Source: Allopontixanthobacter sp034376665 (lineage in GTDB: Bacteria; Pseudomonadota; Alphaproteobacteria; Sphingomonadales; Sphingomonadaceae). From it: a DNA stretch of 48,298 nucleotides. The first letter of the stretch is position 1. Each line of letters starts with the position of its first letter. The stretch spans positions 1 through 48,298 of the forward strand of contig NZ_JAXMJI010000046.1 of NCBI RefSeq assembly GCF_034376665.1, written 5' to 3'. Of this stretch, positions 33,808-42,203 are shown piece after piece. A program made the position numbers and the translations under genes. The notes under the pieces were generated by a model. That model worked only from the letters and a program-made list of their open reading frames with translations, made no database searches and had not been told where the DNA came from.

Positions 33808-35220
33808 ATGATGAAATCGAGCCGCCGCAGTTTCCTGATATTAAGCGCCTGCGCTTTCACCCTATCCGCTTGCAGCGGCAGCAAGCCAGCCGAGGAAGGC
33901 GACACAATCGCGGCCCCATCGGTCGATGGAGCCGTCGAAAAGCCGGTGCTGAAGCTGGGCTTCATCAAGCTGACCGACATGGCGCCGTTGGCGATTGCCA
34001 AGGAAAAGGGATTCTTTGCGGAAGAAGGGCTTAATGTCACACTCGAACCGCAAGCTAATTGGAAAGTGCTGCTCGACGGGGTGATTGGCGGCCAGTTGGA
34101 TGCTGCACATATGCTGGCAGGCCAACCGCTGGCGGCCACGATTGGTTATGGCACCAAGGCCGATTTGATCGCGCCGCTGTCGCTCGATCTCAACGGCAAT
34201 GCAATTACGCTGTCGAACAAGGTGTGGGCCAAGATCGAGCCCGGCCTCAAGAAAGGCACCGATGGCAAGCCGGTCCATCCGATCAGCGCCTCCACGTTGA
34301 AGCCGGTCATTGCCGGATACAAGCAGCAGGGAAAGACCTTCAAAATGGGCATGGTCTTTCCGGTTTCGACCCACAATTATGAGTTGCGCTACTGGCTCGC
34401 CGCGGGCGGGGTGAACCCCGGATATTACACTCCGGGCGATGTCGGCGGGACCGTGGGCGCAGAGGCTGCCCTGTCGGTCACTCCTCCGCCCCAAATGCCC
34501 TCCACGCTGGAGGCAGGAACCATCGACGGATATTGCGTGGGTGAGCCATGGAACCAGGCGGCAGTGCAGAAAAAAATTGGCGTCCCGGTGATTACCGACG
34601 ACCAGATCTGGCACGACAACCCCGAAAAGGTGCTCGGCCTGCGCGAAGATTTCGCGGCAAAGTATCCAGCCACCACCGCGGCCATGCTCCGGGCAATCAT
34701 CAAGGCCCAGCAATGGCTTGATGCGGACGATGGTAAAAACCGTGTCGAGGCGGTGCAAATATTGTCGCAGTCCAACTATGTCGGGGCGGACCCCGAAGTA
34801 ATCAGCGCTTCGATGACCGGCCAATTCACCTTTGCACCGGGCGACACACGCCCGGCGCCGGGCTTCAACATCTTCTTCGGCAAATTCGCCGGCTATCCCT
34901 ATTATTCCGATGCCATCTGGTATCTCACCCAGATGCGTCGGTGGGGCCAGATTTCCGAAGATCACCCGGACGCATGGTACGCTGAGACTGCCAAATCAGT
35001 CTACCGGCCCGACCTCTATCTCGCCGCTGCAAACATGCTGGTCGAAAAAAGGATTATCCCGTCAAATTCAGTACCCGAAACTGACGGTTACAAGGGTGAC
35101 CAAACGGGCTTCATCGACGGCATCACCTATAATGGCAAAGCCCCCAACGCCTATCTCGCCAAATTCAAGATCGGCCTGAAAAAGGGTCAGACGGTCTCGG
35201 CCTCGGGCGTCAGCAACTGA
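33808..35220 (+). CDS. nrtA: Nitrate ABC transporter substrate-binding lipoprotein
   Basis: A 470-residue binding protein. The N-terminus (SSRRSFLILSACAFTLSACSGS) combines a twin-arginine-like motif with a lipobox ending in Cys, so it is an exported, membrane-anchored lipoprotein. The mature domain is NrtA/CmpA-like (LGFIKLTDMAPLAIAKEKGFF, LDLNGNAITLS, STHNYELRYWLAAGGV, CVGEPWNQAAVQKK). It captures nitrate or nitrite in the periplasm for NrtB and the fused ATPase. Two adjacent ATG codons (33808, 33811) follow AAGGGG, and the second has better spacing. The sensor NasS is a signal-less paralogue. Confidence 0.93.
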   Translation: MMKSSRRSFLILSACAFTLSACSGSKPAEEGDTIAAPSVDGAVEKPVLKLGFIKLTDMAPLAIAKEKGFFAEEGLNVTLEPQANWKVLLDGVIGGQLDAAHMLAGQPLAATIGYGTKADLIAPLSLDLNGNAITLSNKVWAKIEPGLKKGTDGKPVHPISASTLKPVIAGYKQQGKTFKMGMVFPVSTHNYELRYWLAAGGVNPGYYTPGDVGGTVGAEAALSVTPPPQMPSTLEAGTIDGYCVGEPWNQAAVQKKIGVPVITDDQIWHDNPEKVLGLREDFAAKYPATTAAMLRAIIKAQQWLDADDGKNRVEAVQILSQSNYVGADPEVISASMTGQFTFAPGDTRPAPGFNIFFGKFAGYPYYSDAIWYLTQMRRWGQISEDHPDAWYAETAKSVYRPDLYLAAANMLVEKRIIPSNSVPETDGYKGDQTGFIDGITYNGKAPNAYLAKFKIGLKKGQTVSASGVSN

Positions 35221-35247
35221 TCGCCGCACGACGGAAGGATAATACAA

Positions 35248-36336
35248 ATGGCTACCAAGTTTCTGGACAGTGCGGACGCCGCGGCAAGCCCGAACGAACC
35301 TGTATTGAACGCAGCCAAGATATCTCCTGTGAACAGCGCAGAAGTCGTCAAGGCGCAGGCAGTCGCACCGCCAGCGACCAGCACGGGTATGTCTGCACTG
35401 GTCGCAAAGATTGCGAGCATGGATTTAGCCGGGATTGCCAAATCCCTCGCCGTCCCCCTGTTCGGAATCGTGGCCTTCCTGGCCTTATGGGCAGTGTTGG
35501 CCCCGCAAGTCGATACTTCCCTCGGCAGTCTGCCGGGACCTGCGGAAGTGGCGGAACAGGGCGTATCGCTATATGACGAGTGGGCGGCCACTCAGGCGGA
35601 CAAGGCGGCATTCTACGATGCGCAGGACGCGCGTAATAGTGCTGCGATAGCTGCAAGTCAGCCGGTCCAGAATTTCGAATATTCCGGATCGCCAACTTTC
35701 CTCGACCAGATCCTGACATCGCTAAAGACGGTCGCACTGGGTTTTTTCCTGGCAACGTTGGTGGCGGTGCCACTCGGCCTTATTTGCGGCCTGTCCAAGA
35801 CCTTTAATGCGGCGATCAATCCGCTGGTCCAGATCATGAAACCGGTCAGTCCACTGGCCTGGTTGCCGATCGTGACGATGGTCATTTCCGCGACGATAAC
35901 CAGCGCCGATCCCGCTTTGCCCAAGGCCTTTGTCATCTCTGCCATAGTGGTCATGCTGTGTTCGCTATGGCCAACTCTGATCAACACGACCGTCGGCACC
36001 GCGTCGATCGACAAGGATTTGCTCAATGTTGGTAAAGTGCTGCGACTGGGCTGGTTCGCCAAGCTGACCAAACTCGTCCTGCCATCGGCTCTGCCTTACA
36101 TCTTCACCGGCATGCGTCTGTCACTGGGTGTCGGCTGGATGGTCCTGATCGCGGCTGAAATGCTCGCGCAGAACCCCGGCCTAGGCAAGTTCGTGTGGGA
36201 CGAATTCCAGAACGGATCGAGCCAGTCGCTCGCCCGGATCATGTTTGCGGTCATCGTCATTGGACTGATCGGCTTCCTACTCGATCGCCTCATGATGATG
36301 TTGCAAGATTTTGCCAACCGCAATCACGCGATTTGA
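35248..36336 (+). CDS. nrtB: Nitrate ABC transporter permease
   Basis: A 362-residue inner-membrane permease of the NrtB/SsuC type. A roughly 60-residue Ala/Pro-rich cytoplasmic N-terminus precedes the first helix (IAKSLAVPLFGIVAFLALWAVL). The binding-protein-dependent transport domain follows, with SLKTVALGFFLATLVAVPLGL, NPLVQIMKPVSPLAWLPIVTM and the EAA-loop region LRLGWFAKLTKLVLPSALPYIF. The ending QSLARIMFAVIVIGLIGFLLDR is typical. The ATG at 35248 has GGAAGG upstream and is 27 bp from the nrtA stop. Confidence 0.93.
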   Translation: MATKFLDSADAAASPNEPVLNAAKISPVNSAEVVKAQAVAPPATSTGMSALVAKIASMDLAGIAKSLAVPLFGIVAFLALWAVLAPQVDTSLGSLPGPAEVAEQGVSLYDEWAATQADKAAFYDAQDARNSAAIAASQPVQNFEYSGSPTFLDQILTSLKTVALGFFLATLVAVPLGLICGLSKTFNAAINPLVQIMKPVSPLAWLPIVTMVISATITSADPALPKAFVISAIVVMLCSLWPTLINTTVGTASIDKDLLNVGKVLRLGWFAKLTKLVLPSALPYIFTGMRLSLGVGWMVLIAAEMLAQNPGLGKFVWDEFQNGSSQSLARIMFAVIVIGLIGFLLDRLMMMLQDFANRNHAI

Positions 36337-36347
36337 GGGAAGCAGAA

Positions 36348-38054
36348 ATGAACCTTCCAATCCTGTCCCTGAAAAATGTCAGCAAGAGCTTCGTCGATGG
36401 ACAAGGCGTGCGCTCCGATGTGCTGAAAGACGTCAGCCTTGACGTCGCCGACGGAGAATTTGTCGCCATCCTCGGTTTTTCTGGCGCCGGCAAGACCACG
36501 CTGATCAATGCAATCGCGGGTCTAACCGACATCGATGCTGGCCAGATTCTGGTCAAGGGTGAGCCGTGTGACGGGCCGGGCAAGGACCGCGGACTGGTAT
36601 TCCAGAGCTATTCGCTGTTTCCTTGGCTGACCGTCGGCGCAAATGTCGCGCTCGCTGTTGATGCGGTGCACCAGGACAAAAGCAAGGACGAACGCGCAGC
36701 GCTGGTGAAGCAGAAGGTCGAGCTGGTCGGTCTGGATCACGCAATGGACCGCAAGCCGGCGCAATTGTCGGGCGGGATGCGGCAACGGGTCGCGGTGGCT
36801 CGCGCGCTGGCGATGGAGCCGGAAATCCTGCTGATGGACGAACCGCTCTCCGCGCTCGATGCCCTGACCCGCGCAAAATTGCAGGACGAGATCGAACGTA
36901 TCCGGAAACATGAAAAGCGCACCATCGTACTGGTTACCAACGATGTCGATGAGGCGCTGTTGCTAGCGGACCGGGTCGCCGTGCTGACCCCTGCACCTGC
37001 GGCCACAATCGGCAAGATTTTCGACGTCGATATCGAGCGACCGCGGGACCGTGAGGCGATGAATGACGATGATGGGTACAAATCACTGCGCAATGCCATT
37101 GTCGGCTACCTCGGCGACCTCAACAATTCGGTTGAAACTACGGGCGGCGACATAGGCGAATTACCCATGGTTACTCCGATCGACCTGCATGCAGTTCGGG
37201 AGCGGAAGGGCAAGAAACTCCCTCAGGTCTACGTCGATGCAGCGCAGAGCCCCAACACCACCCGTTATCTCGAATTCTTCAAGCTCAAGAAAATCTACCC
37301 CACCCCGAAAGGGCCGCTGACCGTGGTCGAGGACGTCAATCTGCTGATGGATCAGGGTGAGTTTGTGTCGCTGATCGGCCATTCGGGTTGCGGCAAATCG
37401 ACTGTGTTGACCATGGCTGCTGGCCTGAATGAAATCAGCGGCGGCAATATAGCGCTTGATGCCCGCGAAATCGATTTCGCCGGACCGGACAAGGCAGTGG
37501 TGTTTCAGGCACCCTCGCTGATGCCGTGGCTGACCGGTCGGCAAAATGTCGCCTTGGGGGTGGAGCGGGTCTATCCCCACGCCAGCCAAACCGAACGCCG
37601 CGAGATCGTGGAATATTATCTCGACCGCGTTGGCCTGGGCGATGCAATGGACAAATTTGCCGCCGATATGTCCAACGGAATGCGCCAGCGGGTCGGGATC
37701 GCGCGTGCCTTTGCCCTGTCACCCAAACTGCTGCTGCTCGATGAACCCTTCGGCATGCTCGACAGTTTGACCCGCTGGGATTTGCAGGATGTGCTGGTCG
37801 AAGTGTGGAACCGCACCAAAGTCACCGCCATCATGGTCACGCATGACGTTGATGAAGCCATCCTGTTGGCGGACCGGGTGGTGATGATGACTAACGGTCC
37901 CAACGCGACAATCGGAAAAATTCTGGAAGTCGACTTGCCGCGGCCACGCAACCGCAAGGCCCTGCTCGAACATCCGAAATTCTACTCATACCGGCAGGAA
38001 GTTTTGCATTTTCTCGCCGAATACGAACACGGAGTCACCAAGGAAGTGGCTTGA
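36348..38054 (+). CDS. nrtC: Nitrate transporter tandem ATPase (NrtC-NrtD-like fusion)
   Basis: A 568-residue protein holding two complete ABC ATPase domains. The first (residues about 1-250) has Walker A GFSGAGKTT, signature LSGGMRQRVAVARAL and Walker B ILLMDEPLSALD. The second (about 300-560) has Walker A GHSGCGKST, a deviating signature MSNGMRQRVGIARAF and Walker B LLLLDEPFGMLD. The cyanobacterial system uses separate NrtC and NrtD, and NrtC carries a binding-protein domain. Here both ATPases are joined and there is no such domain. The changed signature suggests that one of the two ATP sites is weak. The start is ATG 36348 after GAGGGAAG. Confidence 0.92.
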   Translation: MNLPILSLKNVSKSFVDGQGVRSDVLKDVSLDVADGEFVAILGFSGAGKTTLINAIAGLTDIDAGQILVKGEPCDGPGKDRGLVFQSYSLFPWLTVGANVALAVDAVHQDKSKDERAALVKQKVELVGLDHAMDRKPAQLSGGMRQRVAVARALAMEPEILLMDEPLSALDALTRAKLQDEIERIRKHEKRTIVLVTNDVDEALLLADRVAVLTPAPAATIGKIFDVDIERPRDREAMNDDDGYKSLRNAIVGYLGDLNNSVETTGGDIGELPMVTPIDLHAVRERKGKKLPQVYVDAAQSPNTTRYLEFFKLKKIYPTPKGPLTVVEDVNLLMDQGEFVSLIGHSGCGKSTVLTMAAGLNEISGGNIALDAREIDFAGPDKAVVFQAPSLMPWLTGRQNVALGVERVYPHASQTERREIVEYYLDRVGLGDAMDKFAADMSNGMRQRVGIARAFALSPKLLLLDEPFGMLDSLTRWDLQDVLVEVWNRTKVTAIMVTHDVDEAILLADRVVMMTNGPNATIGKILEVDLPRPRNRKALLEHPKFYSYRQEVLHFLAEYEHGVTKEVA

Positions 38055-38111
38055 AAACAAAGCATTGAGAGGGTGCCTGGCAACGGGATCAATTTTCTAC
38101 CGGGGATCAAT

Positions 38112-39338
38112 ATGACGAGACGCAAATTTCTACCCAGCGCCGTATTCATGCTTGCTGCATTGTCGGTACCGTCCCTTGTGCAAGCGAAAACGGGTGATCC
38201 GGTTGCTGTCGGCGGCGGGCTGACGATCGACCCGATGTTCGACCTCAGGACATCGTTCGAACATGTCGATCAGCCCAGCACCGATGCCGATGCGCTGACG
38301 GTCCGGCTGCGGTCCGGGATTGAAATTGCTAGCGACACCGGCTTCTCTTTTTTGGTCGAAGGCGAGGGCACGCTGGGGATTATCAATGATTACAACAGCA
38401 CGACCAATGGCAAGGTTACCCGGTCGGTGGTTGCCGACCCGCAAAACGTCGAACTGAACCGGCTGCAACTGCGCTATGCACGCAAGGATTTCGGAAGTGT
38501 CACGGTTGGCCGGCAACGCATAAATATCGATGACCAGCGGTTTGTCGGTAGCGTCAGTTGGCGCCAGAACGAGCAGACTTTCGACGCGGTCAGCGCCAGC
38601 GTCACTGCGCTCAAGCCGCTCACGCTGGAAGGGACCTATTCCATTTCCCAGCGGACCATTTTCGGCGTTGACGCGGGGCCGCGCACTGCATTTGACGGCG
38701 AGTTCATCTTACTGGGTGCCGGGCTGGAAGTCGGCCCCGTGAAGCTCAAAGGCTTCACCTATCTGCTCGATTATGACGCTGGAGAGCCGGTCGCACTGAC
38801 CTCGTCTGCAACCTATGGCGGCCGCGCCACCGCAAAATTGCCGCTAGCAGACAGGTTCGCGCTCGACCTTGCGGGAAGCTATGCAGTGCAGAAAGATTAC
38901 AAGGCCACCGCGAACACCTTCTCGGTCGATTACCTCGCCGGGTCGGTGGGTGCTTCGTTGGCGGGCTTCGGGCTTACCGCCGGGTATGAAAAACTGGGCG
39001 CGGACGGGCTTGGCAATCGCTTCCAGACTCCCCTGGCGACCTTGCACAAATTCAACGGATGGGCCGACTTGTTCCTTAGCACGCCGCCTGCCGGGCTGGA
39101 GGACAAATATGTCTCTGTCAGCAAGGCCGTGAAACTGTTCGGCGGGATCAAACTGGGCGCAGCCTATCACGATTTCAGCAGCGACATCGGCAGCGTCAAA
39201 TACGGCAGCGAAATCGACGGCGAACTGAGCTTCAAGCTCAGCTTGTTCGACGCCGGAGTCAAATACGCGAATTACGATGCAGACGCTTTCGGCGTCGATA
39301 CCGAGAAGCTGTGGTTCCGGCTCGGTTACAGCTTCTAG
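38112..39338 (+). CDS. Outer-membrane porin, alginate-export-like
   Basis: A 408-residue beta-barrel protein from the ATG at 38112, with GGGGATC as ribosome-binding site. A signal peptide ends near residue 26 (SVPSLVQA). The mature part has alternating strands typical of a barrel (LNRLQLRYARKDFGSVTVG, QRINIDDQRFVGSVSWRQNE), and it ends in an aromatic residue (LWFRLGYSF), the usual signal for the Bam machinery. It resembles alginate-export/OprP-like family porins. Between the transporter and reductase genes it probably admits nitrate or nitrite across the outer membrane. It is 57 bp after nrtC and 16 bp before nirB. Confidence 0.83.
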   Translation: MTRRKFLPSAVFMLAALSVPSLVQAKTGDPVAVGGGLTIDPMFDLRTSFEHVDQPSTDADALTVRLRSGIEIASDTGFSFLVEGEGTLGIINDYNSTTNGKVTRSVVADPQNVELNRLQLRYARKDFGSVTVGRQRINIDDQRFVGSVSWRQNEQTFDAVSASVTALKPLTLEGTYSISQRTIFGVDAGPRTAFDGEFILLGAGLEVGPVKLKGFTYLLDYDAGEPVALTSSATYGGRATAKLPLADRFALDLAGSYAVQKDYKATANTFSVDYLAGSVGASLAGFGLTAGYEKLGADGLGNRFQTPLATLHKFNGWADLFLSTPPAGLEDKYVSVSKAVKLFGGIKLGAAYHDFSSDIGSVKYGSEIDGELSFKLSLFDAGVKYANYDADAFGVDTEKLWFRLGYSF

Positions 39339-39354
39339 GCGACAGGAAATTGAC

Positions 39355-41862
39355 ATGAACGCACCAATACTAGACACGCTCGAGAGTGATCGGAGGGACA
39401 GCCCAGTTACAGAACGGCTGGTAGTAATCGGCAACGGGATGGCCGGGTGCCGGGCGGTCGAGGAAATCCTTGCCCGCGATCCCCTGCGTTATGCAGTGAC
39501 TATTTTTGGCGCGGAACCGCGGGTCAACTACAACCGGATCATGCTTTCGCCAGTGTTGGCGGGTGACAAGAGTTACGAAGAAATCATCATCAACGACCAG
39601 TCATGGTATGATGACAACAATATCGAATTGGTCAGCGGCGACGCGATCATCGCGATCAAACGTGAGGCCAGGGAAGTGGTCAGTGCCTCGGGCCGGGTCA
39701 CACCTTATGACCGGCTGCTGATAGCGACCGGATCGGACCCGTTTATCATCCCGGTGCCAGGGCATGATTTGCCCGGAGTGATCACCTTTCGGGACCTGGA
39801 TGATGTCGACAAGATGCTCGCGGCGGCGGAAAATGGCGGTAGCGCAGTCGTAATCGGCGGCGGGTTGTTGGGACTTGAGGCTGCGCATGGGCTGTCGCTG
39901 CGCGGGATGAAAGTCACCGTGCTGCATCTGATGCCGACCCTGATGGAACGCCAATTGGACGAAGCTGCCGGGTTCCTGCTGAAAAGCGAGTTGGAAAGCC
40001 GCGGCCAGACCATCCTTACGCAGGCCGACACCGCCGAAATATTGGGCGAATCCCATGTCACCGGTGTGCGCCTCAAGGACGGAACCGACATTGCGGCCGA
40101 TCTGGTCGTCATGGCGGTAGGGATCAAGCCTTCGGTCCAACTGGCAAAAATTGCCGGACTGGCTGTCGAACGCGGCATTGTGGTTGATGATCACATGGTT
40201 ACCGACGATCCGGCGATCATGGCGGTTGGTGAATGTGTCCAGCACCGCGGATTCTGCTACGGCTTGGTGGCCCCCCTGTGGGACATGTGCCGCGCTCTGG
40301 CCGATCATCTGACTGAAAACCCGACTGGCTATGAAGGCTCGGTCACGGCCACGAAGCTGAAAGTATCGGGTATCGACCTGTTTTCGGCGGGCGATTTTTC
40401 CGGCGGTGAAGACGCCGAGGACATTGTCATGCGCGATGCATCGCGGGGTATCTACAAGCGGGTGGTGGTCAAGGCGGGCCGGCTGGTCGGCGCGGTGCTC
40501 TATGGCGATACTGCTGACGGTAACTGGTATTTCGATCTTCTCAAACGCGGCGAAGATGTCTCCGATATTCGGGAAGCGCTAATCTTTGGCCAAGCATTCG
40601 CATCAGGAGGCGTATCGCTGGACCCTGACAGCGCCGTTGCAGCATTGTCCGACGACGCAGAAATCTGCGGCTGCAACGGCGTTTCCAAAGGACAAGTAGC
40701 CGCCTGTATCGGCGGCGGCGCAGATAATCTCGACGCCGTGCGAGCGAGTTGCAAGGCCTCGGCTAGCTGCGGTTCGTGCACCAATTTGGTCGAAAGCCTG
40801 CTCAGCATCGCGCTGGGCGAAGATTATGGCGGCGCGCGCACGATAACCCCGATGTGCAAATGCACCAGCTTCACCCACGAAGATGTCCGGCGGAACATTC
40901 TGGAAAAGGCGCTTCAGTCGATCCCGGAGGTCATGCAGGAACTGCACTGGACCACACCCGATGGCTGCGCCTCGTGCCGCCCCGCGCTCAATTATTACCT
41001 GCTGTGCGCCTGGCCCGAAGATCATCAAGAAGACCCGCAAAGCCGCTTTGTAAATGAACGGATGCACGCCAATATCCAGAAGGATGGCACCTATTCGGTC
41101 GTGCCGCGGATATGGGGCGGTGTCACAAACCCCAAGGAATTGCGCGCGATTGCCGATGCGGCAGAGAAATATGGCGCGCGGCTGCTGAAGGTCACCGGGG
41201 GCCAGCGGCTTGATATCTTCGGGATCAAAAAGGAAGATTTGCCCGCGATTTGGGCAGACCTCAATGCGGCGGGGATGGTCTCCGGCCATGCCTACGGCAA
41301 GGCATTGCGCACGGTGAAGACCTGTGTCGGCAGTGAATGGTGCCGCTTTGGAACGCAGGATTCAACCGGCCTCGGGATCAAGGCAGAACAGATGACCTGG
41401 GGCAGCTGGATGCCGCATAAATTCAAGATTGCCGTATCGGGCTGTCCGCGCAATTGCGCCGAGGCCTCGATCAAGGATCTGGGCATTATCTGCGTCGACA
41501 GTGGCTATGAAATAAGCGTGGGCGGTAATGGCGGCATCCATCTGCGCGGCACCGATTTCCTGTGCAAGGTGGAAACGGAGGACATGGCGCTGGAATATAT
41601 CGCCGCCTTCATCCAGCTCTACCGCGAGGAAGCCTGCTATCTCGACCGGACCGCGCCATGGGTGGAGCGCGTCGGAATGGAATATATCAAGGATCGGATT
41701 GTCGAGGATGGGGAAGGCCGCAGGGCTTTGCAGGCGCGCTTCCTCCACGCGCAAAGCCTGCTGCAGAAAGACCCCTGGGCGGACCGTGCCGCCGGCGCGG
41801 AAGCCAATCTGCATCGCCACATCGCCGAAATCCGTCCCCTTGCACTGCAGAAAGCACAGTAA
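39355..41862 (+). CDS. nirB: Assimilatory nitrite reductase large subunit
   Basis: An 835-residue NAD(P)H-dependent nitrite reductase. The N-terminal FAD/NAD domain starts RLVVIGNGMAGCRAVEEIL and contains AVVIGGGLLGLEAAHGL. Two BFD-like [2Fe-2S] regions follow, ICGCNG...CGSCTNL and MCKCTSF...CASCRP. The nitrite/sulfite reductase fold comes next, with the siroheme-[4Fe-4S] ligands in KTCVGSEWCRFG and SGCPRNCAEA. It reduces nitrite to ammonium in six electrons and needs siroheme, whose precursor step is supplied by cobA at 44791. Its stop codon shares one base with the nirD start (TAATG). The chosen ATG at 39355 matches the family N-terminus. Confidence 0.96.
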   Translation: MNAPILDTLESDRRDSPVTERLVVIGNGMAGCRAVEEILARDPLRYAVTIFGAEPRVNYNRIMLSPVLAGDKSYEEIIINDQSWYDDNNIELVSGDAIIAIKREAREVVSASGRVTPYDRLLIATGSDPFIIPVPGHDLPGVITFRDLDDVDKMLAAAENGGSAVVIGGGLLGLEAAHGLSLRGMKVTVLHLMPTLMERQLDEAAGFLLKSELESRGQTILTQADTAEILGESHVTGVRLKDGTDIAADLVVMAVGIKPSVQLAKIAGLAVERGIVVDDHMVTDDPAIMAVGECVQHRGFCYGLVAPLWDMCRALADHLTENPTGYEGSVTATKLKVSGIDLFSAGDFSGGEDAEDIVMRDASRGIYKRVVVKAGRLVGAVLYGDTADGNWYFDLLKRGEDVSDIREALIFGQAFASGGVSLDPDSAVAALSDDAEICGCNGVSKGQVAACIGGGADNLDAVRASCKASASCGSCTNLVESLLSIALGEDYGGARTITPMCKCTSFTHEDVRRNILEKALQSIPEVMQELHWTTPDGCASCRPALNYYLLCAWPEDHQEDPQSRFVNERMHANIQKDGTYSVVPRIWGGVTNPKELRAIADAAEKYGARLLKVTGGQRLDIFGIKKEDLPAIWADLNAAGMVSGHAYGKALRTVKTCVGSEWCRFGTQDSTGLGIKAEQMTWGSWMPHKFKIAVSGCPRNCAEASIKDLGIICVDSGYEISVGGNGGIHLRGTDFLCKVETEDMALEYIAAFIQLYREEACYLDRTAPWVERVGMEYIKDRIVEDGEGRRALQARFLHAQSLLQKDPWADRAAGAEANLHRHIAEIRPLALQKAQ

Positions 41863-42203
41863 TGTCACAGCCAATCTGGATCGATATCGGGCCGCTTGAC
41901 CAATTGCCAACGCTTGGCGGCCGGACACTTCCAGTGCTTGGAGGGCAGGAAATTGCCGTCTTTCGCACCTCGACTGGCAGCGTGCATGCTTTGGCCAATC
42001 GCTGTCCGCACAAGCATGGCCCGTTGAGCGAAGGAATCGTCCACGACACCAGCGTGACGTGTCCCCTACATGCCTGGCGCATCTCGCTTGTCACGGGCGA
42101 GGCGCTGGGAGAAGACAAGGGCTGTGTCCCGGTGATCCCGGTAAAAATCGACGCGGGCCGGATTTATCTCGACCGCGCCGCAGCGCTGGTCGGGGCAGAA
42201 TGA
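41862..42203 (+). CDS. nirD: Nitrite reductase small subunit (Rieske-type)
   Basis: A 113-residue NirD. It carries a full Rieske [2Fe-2S] binding pattern, CPHKHGPL and CPLHAWRI (CxH...CxxH), unlike some NirD proteins that have lost the ligands. It joins NirB to form the assimilatory nitrite reductase. The ATG at 41862 overlaps the nirB stop by one base, and its stop overlaps the nasA start by four bases (ATGA, 42200-42203). Confidence 0.94.
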   Translation: MSQPIWIDIGPLDQLPTLGGRTLPVLGGQEIAVFRTSTGSVHALANRCPHKHGPLSEGIVHDTSVTCPLHAWRISLVTGEALGEDKGCVPVIPVKIDAGRIYLDRAAALVGAE

